From Artemisia argyi (lineage: Eukaryota > Streptophyta > Magnoliopsida > Asterales > Asteraceae), in the NCBI GenBank assembly GCA_030686995.1, contig CM060685.1, positions 26,546,065 to 26,610,064 on the forward strand: 64,000 nt of DNA, given 5' to 3'. This document shows positions 12,584 through 24,229 of the stretch, one piece after another (position 1 is the stretch's first letter; each line of letters starts with the position of its first letter). The position numbers and the translations under genes are program-made. Below the pieces are notes generated by a model. It did no database searches, was not told the origin of the DNA, and saw only the letters and a program-made list of their open reading frames with translations.

Positions 12584-14024
12584 TGTGAATCACTTTCAAA
12601 CATGTTTTCCTGAATTAAATGAGGACTTTGTGAAGATCTTTCAAACACTTTATTTTCAGACTGGTTGATCTGAACTTTCTTTTCTTCTGAGTGAATGAAC
12701 TTATCTTTCTCTGGAACACATCTGCTTTCTGATCGTTGCTCCATTCTTGGACTAAAAGATGGTGCAATCTTCCTTTGATTTCAACAAGATATCATCTATC
12801 AATTTACCTTTGCAAGTGATGAACAAACGTAGTGAACTAAAATTGAATCTTTTCAACTTTTGACCTAGATAGAACTTTCTTCTTTGAAATGCTTCATCTC
12901 TTCTGAATACAACATTAAAGAATGTTCTTGTCATTTTCAACCTCTATGTCATCATCTTGTATGATCTTGTCTTTTCTTTTGGTTAATCTTCCTTAAACTG
13001 GGCTTGAATTTCCTCCCCTGAGATGTTTGTTTCCTCCCCTGAGATTCAAATAACATCTTATATTCATATCCTCCCTTGTTTGTAAGATTTTCTCACAATC
13101 ATAACATCATCATCTGATCTAGCATTATTCCATGTTTTCAGACAATTTGTACATGAAGCCATCAATTCCTTAAGAGTTTAAGATTCTGCCCTCATCACTC
13201 TAGGTGTGTTAACTCCTATGAGAGGTGATTCAATGGACGTTTTTGACTCATGGTCCATCTGATGATGGTTTTTAAAGTCATCTTTTAAAAATCCTTTTAA
13301 GAAACTTTTGCCTTAGCAGTATGTATATGATTTTATTATGAAAAATCATATTGCTTACAACCATTTTAAAGGGATTAAGTGTGTAACAGACACTTAGTCA
13401 AAATTTCGGTTTAAAGCAACCTCTGGTTGTGTGAGAACCAATGTTTTCAGTTATAAATAACCGCCTGTGTATAGATAAACCTATTCAAAAGGCTTTCTTT
13501 ACAGGGTTTCCAGCTCGTGGCATTTGTTACCTCTAACACAAGTGTTAGATTCACTGTTGCTCGCTGTTCTTTCTATCAGATATCCGTAGATTAGTCACAT
13601 TATGCTTGAGAGTATAAAATGATAGAAAGTGAGTTGTATCAGTTATTAACTGATCAACTAATTTATCAATTCAATGTGAAACATCATAATCAGATTTCAA
13701 GAAAGAAGTTTTAAGGAGTTTTGAAGTCCCAAACTTTTTCTATCATAAACCTATTATATCAGCAGCAATGATCAGCTTTCAGCAGCAATGATCAGCAGCT
13801 TTGATCAGCAGATTTCACTTGAAATAACCTTTCAGCTTAAACATTCATACCTGAAATTGTTAGTCTAAAACCAAAAGAACAAAGTACAAAGTACTTGTCT
13901 TGAATTAGAATAATCATAGAACTAACTGTATGAATAACTTCAAATATTGTTAATAGTAGTCTTAAATAACAAAGTTAGATGCATTAACAAAATCTATATA
14001 CAAGAACACATTATATTGAAAAAT
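12584..14024. other. Long 3' non-coding part of the nested copia
   Basis: About 1.4 kb between the end of RNase H and the 3' LTR. No envelope-like or other open frame of substance is seen. The phrase CAGCAGCAATGATCAGC occurs twice near 13760-13800. Confidence 0.6.
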
Positions 14025-15776
14025 TTAAAGATTAAGCATTCCAATACTTGCTACCAAGTACTGAAATCTACCAACATCAAAAGCTTTGGTAAGAAGATCT
14101 GCAAAGTTTTGATCTGAAGCAATTTTCATTACTTGAATTAACCTTTTCTCATTGCAATCTCTTATAAAATGATGTCTTATTTCAATGTGTTTTGTTTTAG
14201 AATGTTGCACTGGATTTTTAATAATGCAAATTGTACTACTATTATCAATATGTATAATAGTATGTAAGAAATTGTACCCATAATCAAGAAGTTGGTTTTG
14301 AAGCCATAGAACTTGACCACAGCAACTTGCAGCAGCTACATATTCAGCTTCAGTTGTTGAATTTGCCACAATTGTTTGCTTCTTACACTGCCATGAGATA
14401 AGTCTGCATCCAAGGAATTGACATCCTCCGGTTGTTGACTTTCTGTCCAAGCTAGCACCAGCATAGTCACTGTCTGAGAATGCTATCAAATCAAAAGGTG
14501 ATTCTCTAGAATACCATAAACCCAACCTTGGTTGACCTTTGAGATATCTAAAAATTCTTTTGACTGCTGTTAAATGAGAAACCTTTGGAGTTACTTGAAA
14601 TCTTGCACAGGCACAAACAGAGAACATGATATCAGGTCTGGATGATGTAAGATACATTAAAGAACCTATCATAGATCTGTATGTATGTACATCCACATTT
14701 TCTCCATCTGCATCTTTAAGAAGTGGCTTCTCAGGATCCATTGGTGTGCTTGATATTTTTGAATCAGCAAATTGAAATTTTCTAAGAATCTCTGCAACAT
14801 ATTTATCTTGACTAATAAATATGCCTTCAGATAATTGCTTAACTTGTAGACCCAAAAAGAATGTAAGTTCTCCCATAGAACTCATCTGAAACTTATCTTT
14901 CATAAGTTTTTCAAAGTCTAAACACATCTCCTTCCTTGTAGATCCAAAGATAATGTCATCCACATACACCTGTACTAACAGAAGATCTTTCTTGTGCTGT
15001 TTGATGAAAAGTGTCTGATCAATCTTTCCTCTTTGAAATCCATTCTCTAATAAATAGGAAGCTAGTGTTGCATACCAAGCTCTTGGTGCCTGATGTAGGC
15101 CATATAGAGCTTTAACTACCTTGTACACTTTGTCTGGATGGTCAGGATCAGTGAAGCATGGAGGTTGTGTAACATACACCTCTTCTTCAATTGAACCATA
15201 TAAAAATGCACTCTTGACATCCATTTGGTAAACTGTGAAGTTCATAAATGAAGCATAAGCTAAGAAAAGCCTAATTGCCTCAATTCGAGCTACTGGAGCA
15301 TAAACCTCATCATAGTCTATCCCTTCTTCTTGTGTGTACCCTTGTGCTACTAATCTAGCCTTATTCTTAATCACTATGCCTCTTTCATCCCTTTTATTTC
15401 TAAAAACCCATCTAGTGCCAATTACTCTTACACCATTAGGTAAATCAACTAGCACCCATACCTTTTGAATCTTGAACTGAAGAAGCTCCTCTTGCATAGC
15501 CTCTAACCAGCTTGAATTTTCTAGGGCTTTATGAATATTCTTTGGTTCATCTTGTGAGAGAAAACATACAAACAAACAGGAGTTTGAAAACTCATGCTGC
15601 TTTGAAGCATAAAGGGCATCAAGAATCCCTTTTTGATCTGAAGACATCAATTGTTGTCTTGTCTTCACACCAGATTGTACATCTCCAATCACATTTTCTA
15701 GGGAGTGAACTTTGTGAATCCTTGATTGTGGAGTGGAAGGAACTTGATAATCAGATGGAATATTACTTAAATCCAC
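14025..15776 (-). CDS. copia reverse transcriptase and RNase H
   Basis: 583 open codons. The RT begins near [15 protein letters not shown], runs through [32 protein letters not shown] and [10 protein letters not shown], and has the catalytic YVDDIIFGS. The RNase H part has FSDSDYAG (Asp), [12 protein letters not shown] (Glu) and IHIDNSSTI (Asp), ending near [10 protein letters not shown]. All catalytic residues are visible. It is in the same frame as the upstream integrase segment, separated by a TAA at 15855-15857, so it is the tail of one polyprotein and not a separate gene. It could still be translated only from its own start, which is unlikely to be useful to the element. Confidence 0.95.
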   Translation of the reverse strand: MDLSNIPSDYQVPSTPQSRIHKVHSLENVIGDVQSGVKTRQQLMSSDQKGILDALYASKQHEFSNSCLFVCFLSQDEPKNIHKALENSSWLEAMQEELLQFKIQKVWVLVDLPNGVRVIGTRWVFRNKRDERGIVIKNKARLVAQGYTQEEGIDYDEVYAPVARIEAIRLFLAYASFMNFTVYQMDVKSAFLYGSIEEEVYVTQPPCFTDPDHPDKVYKVVKALYGLHQAPRAWYATLASYLLENGFQRGKIDQTLFIKQHKKDLLLVQVYVDDIIFGSTRKEMCLDFEKLMKDKFQMSSMGELTFFLGLQVKQLSEGIFISQDKYVAEILRKFQFADSKISSTPMDPEKPLLKDADGENVDVHTYRSMIGSLMYLTSSRPDIMFSVCACARFQVTPKVSHLTAVKRIFRYLKGQPRLGLWYSRESPFDLIAFSDSDYAGASLDRKSTTGGCQFLGCRLISWQCKKQTIVANSTTEAEYVAAASCCGQVLWLQNQLLDYGYNFLHTIIHIDNSSTICIIKNPVQHSKTKHIEIRHHFIRDCNEKRLIQVMKIASDQNFADLLTKAFDVGRFQYLVASIGMLNL

Positions 15777-15854
15777 CTCATCTTCTGAAAAGTCTGCTTT
15801 TGTTTCTTCTGAAGAAATATCAGCAGAAACAATTTGCTTATCAGCAGGAACATT

Positions 15855-17492
15855 TTACTCATTGGCAGGAACGTTTTGCTCATCAGCAGGAATGTTTTGT
15901 TGTTCTTGTGTTCTTCCTTCTCTGTTTTTATCTTCAACACCTTCTTTAGCTTTTCCAGAAGAAGATTCACCATTTGTTGAAGTTGATTCCACACTTGTAT
16001 TTGACCATATTGGCATCATCACATAATCTTGATGTGTCTTCTTGTCTAACCTTGCCTCATCCGTTGCTTGTGAACCTGAAAAATCATTAATTTCTGCAAC
16101 AACAGGCACATAATTCATTGAATGGGTTAGAGATGCAAGATCAAATAGCCATTTTGGTCCTTGACCTTCTACATTAGATTTATTTTCTAAAAATCTCACA
16201 TGCAGATTTTCTTCTACTCTTCTAGTTCTTATGTTGTACACTCTGAATGCTTTGCTATTGATAGAGTATCCAACTAAGAATCCTTCATCTGCTTTACCAT
16301 TAAACTTTCCAAGATGGTCTAAGGTATTTAGAATTGTCACATGACATCCAAAAGGTCTAAGAAATCCTATTTCAGGAGTTCTACCTCTAAAAAGTTCATA
16401 TGATGTCTTATTGTGAGGCTGCACTATTAAAACTCTGTTCTGAACATAACAAGCAGTGTTGACTGCTTCAGCCCAAAAAGTTATAGGCAACTTTGAATCA
16501 GCTAACATAGTTCTAGCAGCTTCTATTAGTGTTCTATTCTTTCTTTCAGCTACTCCATTCTGTTGAGGAGTTCTAGCAACACTAAATTCTCTTTTAATAC
16601 ATTTTTCTTTGCAGAAATCATCCATAACTCTATTTTTAAATTCTGTCCCATTATCACATCTAATGACTTTTACTCTTTTGCTTACTAGGTTTTCTATCTC
16701 TGTAATTAAGGTCTTAAGGATGCTAGAAGTCTCATCCTTAGTTCCTAAAAAGAATACCCATGTAAATCTACTATAGTCATTAGTAACAACTAGACAAAAT
16801 CTCTTATGCATTATACTACTTACTGAAACAGGTCCAAATAAGTCCATATGAAGCATAAATAATGATTGATTGATAGAGTTAAAAATCTTGGGCTTACAAG
16901 TGACTTTGTGTTGTTTGCCTTTAAGACAAGCAATGCATGTTTGTTCATTTTCAAAACGTTTTTGAGGTAAACCTCTTACCAAACCATTCTTAACAATCTT
17001 ATTTATGGTTTTGAAGTTAATATGACCAAGTCTCCTATGCCATAACATAGATTCATCCAATGTGGCCTTAGCAATAAGACAAGTTAAAGCATCTTTAGAA
17101 ACAATGTTATTCATATCAACACTGTACATATTGCCCTTCCTAGGAATTTTAAGAAGTACTTGACTTTCATCAGGCATCTTAAAATCAGGAGAAAGTACAA
17201 GACATTCAGTCTCAGTAAAAAGAACATTATTCTTTCTGTCACACATTTGTGAGACACTAAAGAGATTATACTTAAGCTCTTGCACATAAAACACATCTTC
17301 AAAATCTAATTTACTGGTTTTGATAGTACCTTTACCAGTAATCTTTCCACCAATTCCTCCTCCAAAGGTAACATATCCACCATCAATTGATTGAAAGTTG
17401 GAAAGATAAGACATGTTGCCTGTCATGTGCCTTGAACACCCACTATCTGAATATCCTTGATCTTCATGATCTATTGGTGAATGTCCCTGCAC
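15855..17492 (-). CDS. copia protease and integrase segment
   Basis: 545 open codons. Near the start YSDSGCSRHMTG holds the aspartic protease D-S-G. The integrase zinc finger follows (HRRLGHINFKTI ... CIACLKGK), then the core Asp in LHMDLFGPV, Asp in IRCDNGTEF, and Glu in PQQNGVAERKNRTL. The C-terminal part includes GRTPEIGFLRPFGC and a linker with repeats of the type VPAxE (IPADEQNVPANE). The frame ends at TAA 15855-15857. All catalytic residues are present. Confidence 0.95.
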   Translation of the reverse strand: MQGHSPIDHEDQGYSDSGCSRHMTGNMSYLSNFQSIDGGYVTFGGGIGGKITGKGTIKTSKLDFEDVFYVQELKYNLFSVSQMCDRKNNVLFTETECLVLSPDFKMPDESQVLLKIPRKGNMYSVDMNNIVSKDALTCLIAKATLDESMLWHRRLGHINFKTINKIVKNGLVRGLPQKRFENEQTCIACLKGKQHKVTCKPKIFNSINQSLFMLHMDLFGPVSVSSIMHKRFCLVVTNDYSRFTWVFFLGTKDETSSILKTLITEIENLVSKRVKVIRCDNGTEFKNRVMDDFCKEKCIKREFSVARTPQQNGVAERKNRTLIEAARTMLADSKLPITFWAEAVNTACYVQNRVLIVQPHNKTSYELFRGRTPEIGFLRPFGCHVTILNTLDHLGKFNGKADEGFLVGYSINSKAFRVYNIRTRRVEENLHVRFLENKSNVEGQGPKWLFDLASLTHSMNYVPVVAEINDFSGSQATDEARLDKKTHQDYVMMPIWSNTSVESTSTNGESSSGKAKEGVEDKNREGRTQEQQNIPADEQNVPANE

Positions 17493-17504
17493 AAAATAAA
17501 AGAA

Positions 17505-17846
17505 TTAGTTTTCTTTGGGGATCCAAGCCAACACTGACTTGGATCTGCCTCTTGCATCAATGAAATGTAATCTCTTGAGGACTGTTGATGCAACATTGGA
17601 TTTAAGAATCCAACATGCTGAGGCCTTAACAGCATTTGCCCTGTTACCCTTAGCAGCAGTATGCTTAGCAGAAGAAACTACTAGCTTTGTAGTTGTACCC
17701 TTTGGTCTCCAAACTTGTTTTTGGACCACTGATTTTGTTTGAATGGGCCTTTGAACAATATTAGATGCATGATTGAAAGTTATTTTTGCACCCTTAATTG
17801 TTGATTTTGGGTAAACAATCATATATGGTTTTTCAGCAGAAACCAT
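17505..17846 (-). pseudogene. copia gag-protease linker segment
   Basis: 113 codons in frame with the neighbours on both sides and bounded by stops at 17505-17507 and 17913-17915. It is basic and low in recognisable motifs, ending LAWIPKEN. The preceding codons read as VPA/VSAE repeats (17850-17905), like the linker after the integrase. Confidence 0.7.
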
Positions 17847-17912
17847 TTTCCTTTCAGCAGGAACAGTTTTTGCTCTATCAGCAGGAACTGCTTTTGTGAC
17901 TGTTTTGGGTTT

Positions 17913-20099
17913 TTATTTTTTAGAATTAGAGTGAAAATGAGATTTAGGTGTTTGCCTTTTGTAGTTCACTCTATTACTTTCATACCCAGATACCCATTGG
18001 TTACAGAAAGCTGCAAGATGGTCAAAACTACCACAAATGAAACAAGCTTTATTGTGAAAAGCAAAGTCATCACCTAGTTGGTAAGACTTGAGGTTATTCC
18101 AATTTCTTTGGTTACCTCTGGGCTTGTTTGTGGTTCTATATTGTTCACAATATCTAACTGGTTGCCTAACATATTTTTCATTGGTCTTAGGCCTATCAGT
18201 ATTGTGTTTGACTATCTTAGGAACTCTTGTTCTTGCTTTCTTAACCACTTCAGGTTTAGACATAACCTGTTTATTTACAAAGGACACCTTGTCCTGAAAA
18301 AGTAATGTTTTACATGAACATTTACTTTCTTTCTTAGGCTCATCAGCTACTATGTTAGAGTTTGGTTGAACTCCATATTGTAACTCAGGTAGCTGAAATT
18401 CAGGTAATCCTGAATGCTCTAGGTCTATCCCTGGGGTTTTTGGGATACCTCTATAAGGAGGTGGGGTTGTATTATATCCTAATCCTGACTTAACTTTAAT
18501 ATTCACTTGACTGTCTATTATTTTGTTTACATTTTTAGAAGCATGTTCAAGCTTCTCAACAGTCAATTGAATGTTTTCTTTTTCAGTCTTAACCCTATCC
18601 AATGCTTCTTTTAAAGCCTCAATGATTTGATCTTTAAATTGATTGTCATTTTCAAGTAAAGTTTTAGCATCAGTAAAGGTAAGTTCATTCTTTTTATAGT
18701 ATAGGATTTGCCTCTCTATAGATTCTAAACCACATTTATAATTGAAAAGATCTTGATCAGTTTTGGCTAGCTGAACCTTTTGGTCATCATACTGTTTAAT
18801 TAAGATTTTTAAGTCTTTAAGAGCAGTACAAGTATTTGAACAAGATTTATGATCATGTACCTCAGTTGCAGTAAATGCCATAAGAGCCATCTGTGAAGAA
18901 CCCTTTTCTTCATCATCCATGAAGCTCCAATCAAAACCTAACCCATCAATAGCTACCATAGCTTTTGGTTCAGAAATCTCCCTTGTATTGGATTTGCTTC
19001 CAACATCTCTATTTCTGCTATCTTGTTGTCTTGGTCTTCTACACTCTCTTGAGAAGTGTCCCATCTTGTGACAGTTGTAGCATTCTATCCTTGACTTGTC
19101 ATAACCAGCAGGATCATTGCTACTGATTGTGATCTTCTTCCCCGTCCTTTGATATAATTTCTTAGCTCTCATGCTAAGAAGAGAAATTTGCCATTTTAGA
19201 TCCATTTCCTCCAGATCATCATCATTGATCTCTTGGAGGTCTTCATGAGTTAACATGGATCCATTATGCTTGCTTGTGAAAAAAGCACAACATGTTTTCT
19301 CATCCAAAATTCCAAAAGTACTGCTTGATGAACTTGCAGCACTTACACCATCATGAACTTTCTCATTAGTAACTGGAACTGAATTACTAGGAGATGACAT
19401 AAATGCCATGTTCCCAGTGCTTGAGTTAGAACCTCCAGTTTTCTTCAAATCTTGCTCAACAATTTTAAAATTGCTATACAGATCCATAAGATCCATAGTG
19501 TCAATGTCTGACTTGTTCTTCCAGACAACAACATGCATAGCCCACTCTTCAGATAAGCTTCTCATAAATTTTGAGTTTAAATCTTCTTGAGGTATTTCAA
19601 CTCCAAGAATAGCAAGTTGACTCACAATATTCTATAGCCTGTTGAACATATGGTCTAAAGATTCATGGTTGGTTGATGTGAAATTTTCAAACTGTTGCTT
19701 AAGAAGAGTTTTCTGGGTCTTCTTGGTGGCTTCATTCCCACCATACCTTGCAATAATGGCCTCAAATAACGATTTTGCATCTTTGAATTTACTGAAGTTT
19801 ATAAGTTGATCATTTGGAATGGTCATCATCAGCATGCTTCTGGCCTTTAGGTCATTCTTCTTCTTAATTCTATCTTCTGCAGTTTGTGGCTTAGTTTGCA
19901 GCTTTGCAACTTCTTTACCATCAACTGTTGATGTAGTGGTTGTAGACTTGAAAGAATCTCCATCTTCAATAATTTCCCAAAGTGTATAATCTTGCACTTG
20001 AAAATATTGTTCTATTCTTAACCTCCACATCTCAAACTCATTCTGTTTGAGCATTGGTAATTTTGCAGCAACATTTGTTTGAATAGACTCAACATCCAT
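17913..20099 (-). pseudogene. copia gag with one in-frame stop
   Basis: It starts MDVESIQTNVAAKLPML and carries the copia gag domain (FEMWRLRIEQYF, ETLRKK-like LKARSMLMMTIPNDQ, LLKQQFENF). A TAG at 19632-19634 cuts the frame, which then continues (LGVEIPQEDLNSKFMRSLSEEW). A first CCHC knuckle is CYNCHKMGHFSREC. A long coiled-coil region follows (QYDDQKVQLAKTDQDLFNYK to EKLEHASKN), then a second CCHC-like box CFICGSFDHLAAFC near the end. Two zinc knuckles and a roughly 730-residue gag are a distinctive layout. Confidence 0.9.
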
Positions 20100-20138
20100 T
20101 TCTAGCTTCTTCTTCTAAAACAAAAATATCAGCCTGAC

Positions 20139-20150
20139 GCTCTGATACCA
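20139..20150 (-). promoter_or_regulatory. Primer binding site of the nested copia
   Basis: The minus strand reads TGGTATCAGAGC, complementary to the 3' end of plant initiator tRNA-Met, two bases inside the 5' LTR. Confidence 0.9.
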
Positions 20151-20152
20151 CT

Positions 20153-20888
20153 TGTTGAGGGTCGATTACACGATAAGGTGGTTAAGCCTTCGTTCTTTGT
20201 ATATAAGATATGTATGTGTGAATATGATTAAGTATGCGGAATCTACTTAACCACACTTTAGAAGATTTATGTTTTGGATATGGAAATGGAATAGTTAACA
20301 CCAAATGATTCAATATTATTCAAAATAATACGAGTGATCTTTACTATCACTAGGGTTACAAGACCTTGAATCTTATGTAACTTATGTTTGTTCTTTTTAT
20401 TGTCTGTGTATATCTTTTCACATGCACATTCTAGATTGATATATTTATACACATCTAAGATTTTCCTTTTATAGTCCAAGGAAAGATCTTTTACAAACTT
20501 CATGACTCAACAAATAACTAGCTTATGACTAATCACTTGTTCTAGCTTAGATGATGACTTATCATGTTAGTCATTAAGATACAACATGTATCTAGGATTA
20601 CAACTCACTTGGAGTGTTCAATTTGATGACTACAACAAAGATATTTTCTTGTATATGAATCAGTAGAATAAGTCGTACTTATCTACACAGCTGTTATATG
20701 AGTCATAGCTGCAGAGTCATAGCAGCAGCAGAATCAAGCAGCAGGATCACCTTCAGTGGAAACGGTCTTCAGCAGAATCCATCAGTGGAAACTCGCTTTG
20801 TGCTTTATCAGCAGAAACATACTTGTCGTATTTCCTTTAAACCTTTATGCTGAATCTTCAAATTCTTTTGATTATTTAATTCCTAACA
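20153..20888 (-). repeat. 5' LTR of the nested copia
   Basis: 736 bp, matching the left LTR with about 11 substitutions by eye. Confidence 0.95.
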
Positions 20889-20893
20889 ACCAA

Positions 20894-21712
20894 CTTGAAG
20901 AGGAGTTCTTCTTATCACCCGAAAACAGATGGTCAATCGAAAGTTGTGAACAAGAGTGTCGAGACCTACTTGCGTTGTTTTGCTTCAGATACTCCTAAGC
21001 AATGGGTAAGGTGGTTATCATGGGCTGAGTATTGGTATAACACATCTTATCACACGTCAATGAACATGATTCCTTTTAAAGTTTTATATGGGAGAGATCC
21101 ACCACATTTAGTTTATTATGGTAATGTTCCATCCTCTGTATTTGAGGTAGATCGGTATTTAGAAGAACGAGATTGTATATTAAAAGAGTTGAAGGAGCAT
21201 TTGTTACGGGCACAATAAAGGATGAAACAACAAGCAGATAAACATCGTACAGATCTTGAATTTGAAGTTGGTGACTGGGTTTATATAAAACTGCAGCCAT
21301 ATCGTCAACATTCAATGGCAAAGAGGCGTAATGAGAAATTGGCTCCAAAGTATTTTGGACCATATCAAGTGTTAGAAAGGGTGGGAAAGGTAGCATATAA
21401 GTTGGAACTTCCAAAAACAGCTCGTATACATTCTGTCTTTCATATCTCACAACTTAAGAAAATGAGGAATCCGACTTTAACACGTCAAGAAATACCTGAT
21501 GGTTTGACAGAAGATATGGAATTAATACTGATGCCTAATCGGGTCGAAGGAGTTCGTGAGGGAAAGTCTAGCAACGGGGAGGATCGTGAAGTATTAATTA
21601 AATGGAAGGACTTGCCAACTTATGAAGCAACCTGGGAATTATATTCAATCATTCAGAAGCAGTTTCCTGATTTCCACCTTGAGGACAAGGTGGCTGTTTG
21701 GGAGGGGAGTAT
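20894..21712 (+). pseudogene. gypsy integrase C-terminal part and chromodomain
   Basis: It continues the integrase broken at 11832. SYHPKTDGQSKVVNKSVE contains the region of the last catalytic residue, where the usual Glu is replaced (QSKVVN), followed by WVRWLSWAEYWYNTSYH. A TAA at 21216-21218 interrupts the frame. Then come FEVGDWVYIKLQPYRQ, GPYQVLERVGKVAYKLELP and FHISQLKK, the standard gypsy integrase tail. A chromodomain follows (VLIKWKDLPTYEATWE). In chromoviruses this module directs integration toward particular chromatin. Both the stop and the substituted active-site residue indicate a dead copy. Confidence 0.85.
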
Positions 21713-22041
21713 TGATAAGACCCGGTTCAGAGAAACTTATCAGAGGTGTCCAAGAAATAAGTGGAGGGGCTAAATTTATTATTAAAGAGCAGGGTTTATT
21801 AATGTATATTCTTTTCTTATTATGCAATAAGTCTTGTTGTCCAAGGCAGTCGTTTATTATAAATAGGGGTTTTAAATTCATAAGTTAGGGTATGAAATTG
21901 GTGAGTCGGTTCTTAGGGAGTTTTACCTGTTTCTCTAATAACAGGAGGTTCGTGTCCTTTTTATTCGTTTTGTTGAACTTTTGCTGGCAATAATATAAAC
22001 ATTTTCTGGATTATCAATTGATCTTGGTTCTAACCTTATCA
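21713..22041 (+). repeat. 3' LTR of the chromovirus
   Basis: 329 bp. It retains TATAAATAGGGG near 21859, which the 5' LTR lacks, and has one copy of the CTCTAATAAC unit. Confidence 0.85.
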
Positions 22042-22978
22042 GGACGATACGTTATCTGAGCTCCGAGCATCAATGATCATGTTTGTACTGTCCAATTCGG
22101 ACATAGATTTGGAATACAGCCTTCCATCTCCTCCTCCTTTCTGCTGGCGTTGGCTCACGTTGCCACACAATCTAACGACAGCTAAACTATCTCCTCTACA
22201 TGAAGGCTGGTCTGTGTATCTAACAGTTACTAGCCAATTTGATAAACATCTTCTCAAAAAGCAACGAATAGTACGTTCCAATGTGGCTTGCGTTATTGCC
22301 AAAAACCTTTATCATAAATTTGCAGGACTACCTAGGAACCTAATGTTGTGAAATATGGGTTATGTCATCTTCATTACATTTGGTTGTATATCGCGCGTGT
22401 TCATACAAAATCTTCAAGTCCTTTCAAGGGGTGCAATCATTTCATCTCAACGTACGTATTAAGGAGATAAAAATCATTGTGATGGTGGTACTATCATATC
22501 ATACAAGGTTGGAAAGATCATAACCCATCATATTTTGATTCTCTAAAGAATCTAATTACTGGTTTTGAACATTTTGACTGAATAAACAGACCAGCTTTTA
22601 ACGTGTGTGTTCTGTTTCCCTTATAGCTAATACTTTGTTTTGGCCAGATTGAGATGTTAACACGAACCAAATCGACCCATTCGTTAGTAGATTGTTTAAC
22701 AATTCAGTTGTTATAAGTAGATTATACTGACATGTCGAATTAGACTCTTAAGTTTGTTGGTTTGATCTGTATGATGTGTCATTATAAAAGCCTATGCTTG
22801 TTATTTATTTCCTTACTCTTCTGTGTCGAAAAGGCGCTAAGATGCCTAGATTTTAATCTTTCACTATCAGCTATAGTTGTGATCCTATGCAGTTAAATTG
22901 TTTGTAGTTGCATCTTTAGTAGGATTAGAACAAGTGCTTTGCAAAAAAACTAAAAATGTTGTTTGCTCAAGTATTCAA
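22042..22978. other. 3' flank of copy A, resumed after the gypsy insertion
   Basis: It continues the duplicated unit. 22047-22120 is the rest of the minus-strand gypsy protease fragment. 22219-22345 (ACAGTTACTAGCCAATTTGA onward) recurs at 24526, 41566 and in part 43826. An extra 90 bp or so (22117-22215) is absent from the copy C flank. No gene is seen. Confidence 0.6.
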
Positions 22979-23160
22979 GTATAGCTGCGAAGGTGAACCA
23001 ATAGATGCATCTGCGGTAAAAATTAGCAATAAAAATATCAACGGTGGCAAAATGGAAGAAACGGTCAGATAACGTTCAATGATCTATTCAACCACATTGA
23101 CATATCTTCCACTGAATGCATTTGGCCCCCTTGTAGACAGAAAACACCTAAACAACCCAA
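22979..23160 (+). repeat. Unit-boundary block, copy 1 of 4
   Basis: The block reads TCAAGTATAGCTGCGAAGGT and onward through TTTGGCCCCCTTGTAGACAG. It recurs at 25612-25790, 42294-42490 and 44717-44829 (continued at 52783). It marks the end of each repeat unit of the CER2-like array. Here it passes directly into the intron end of copy B. Confidence 0.75.
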
Positions 23161-23379
23161 AGATGCAAGTGCTATAGCAATGCACCAACCGGTCTATATA
23201 TAATTCTTAGAGACATGGTCACTAATATTAACCGGAAAATTTCTGTGAGTTTTGAAACCTACTCACAGAATTCTACTACTGTTTTTATATTCAAATATTA
23301 GCCCATCAAGTTGGAATAGATCCATATTATTGTTATAATTTGCAGTTCCGAAACTTATGTTTGCTCTTTAGATGTGAAG

Positions 23380-24229
23380 TTAACTGATTTTAAATGTGGT
23401 GGCAAATCAGTTGGCATGAGTTGGTCCCACACTCCCATGTGCTTGGAGATGCATTTTCAGCTGTGGGCTTCATGAACCTTTGGTCCCAAGTGTTTGCCGG
23501 CCGTTACCCGGCCCAACCACTCACTATGGCCCAACAACAAACCCAAGCCCATGACATTCAAAGCCCAGACCGTCTTTCTGTAAAACAGGTTTGCCAGGTT
23601 AGAGACCTTTGGTCTACTTCAAACAAGTCTAAAATGGAAACATTTACTCTTCATATTTCGACTTCCTCGTTGATTCAGTTGCAAGTTAAGATATGCCAAG
23701 AGAAAAATATTCCCGTCTTTGAGTGTATTTGTGTTGTAATCTGGCAAACTCTTGCCAAAATTAGAGACGGGTCGGGACCAAAGGTTATGACTATATGTAA
23801 AAGTAACTTGAAAAACCGTCCTAAAGGAATCATCACGAACAAAAGCCAAACCATCAGTGTGGTCAAGACAGACATATCCGCTATAAAATATGAACCATTA
23901 AAATTAGGGAGACTAATCATGAACAATTCAGAGGACGAAAGAATGAAGATTGAGGAAGCTATGGGAAAATATGAGGAGCTACCTGATTTTCTCATTTACG
24001 GCGTAATTTGACTTTTGTGGATATGAGTGAAACATCATTTTTTGGGATGGAAGTGGCAGGACACAAGCCTGTTTATGTAAATTGCATCGTTGATAATATT
24101 AGCAATGAAGGTGTTGTTTTGGTTCTTCCGACGCAAAAAGATGATGGTAGGATGGTAAACATAACATTGCCCGAAAATGAAGTGGCTAAGCTTAGATCTG
24201 TGCTTAAACAAGATTGGTGTATTACATAA
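23380..24229 (+). pseudogene. CER2-like pseudogene, copy B (exon 2 only)
   Basis: The exon begins after an AG at 23379 with TTAACTGATTTTAAATGTGG, as in copies C and D. The preserved intron end runs 23161-23379. An 8-bp insertion near 23432 shifts the frame just before HVLGDAFSAVGFMNLWSQ. A one-base loss near 24004 (shared with copy D) causes a stop, and the last 73 codons (MTFVDMSETSFFGMEV to QDWCIT) are in another frame. No exon 1 lies upstream: the intron end is joined to the boundary block of the previous unit. It shows the same CER2/CER26 blocks as copy A, including FECICVVIWQTL and VKTDISAIKYEPLKLG. It cannot encode a full protein. Confidence 0.85.

Larger units (their letters stand above)
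11833..20888 (-). mobile_element. Ty1/copia element, full length, nested in the gypsy integrase
   Basis: 9,056 bp with two LTRs of 736 bp each (TGTTGAGGG...CCTAACA) and a perfect 5-bp target duplication ACCAA (11828-11832 and 20889-20893). The coding strand is minus: primer site next to the right LTR, then gag, protease, integrase, RT and RNase H, then a polypurine tract next to the left LTR. Gag-pol is one continuous frame with four in-frame stops and no frameshift seen. By eye the LTRs differ at about 11 positions (about 1.5%). The order protease-integrase-RT marks Ty1/copia. The long gag with two CCHC boxes is typical of elements abundant in Asteraceae genomes. Confidence 0.95.
9941..22041 (+). 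mobile_element. Ty3/gypsy chromovirus, internally deleted, carrying a nested copia
   Basis: It is bounded by direct LTRs (9941-10291 and 21713-22041) that begin TGATAAGACCCGG and end CCTTATCA. The flanking duplication is AGACG on the left (9936-9940) and GGACG on the right (22042-22046), one mismatch. Order on the plus strand: LTR, primer site, start of gag, large deletion, last part of reverse transcriptase, RNase H, integrase and chromodomain, LTR. The integrase is split by a copia element at 11833-20888. With gag, protease and most of the RT missing and several stops, it is non-autonomous. Short LTRs plus a chromodomain point to the chromovirus clade. The exact lineage is not assigned. Confidence 0.9.

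Noticed and set aside
20139..20150. TGGTATCAGAGC sequences as tRNA gene parts
   Set aside because: All sit beside LTR ends or at the viral genome start. They are primer sites, and no cloverleaf surrounds them.
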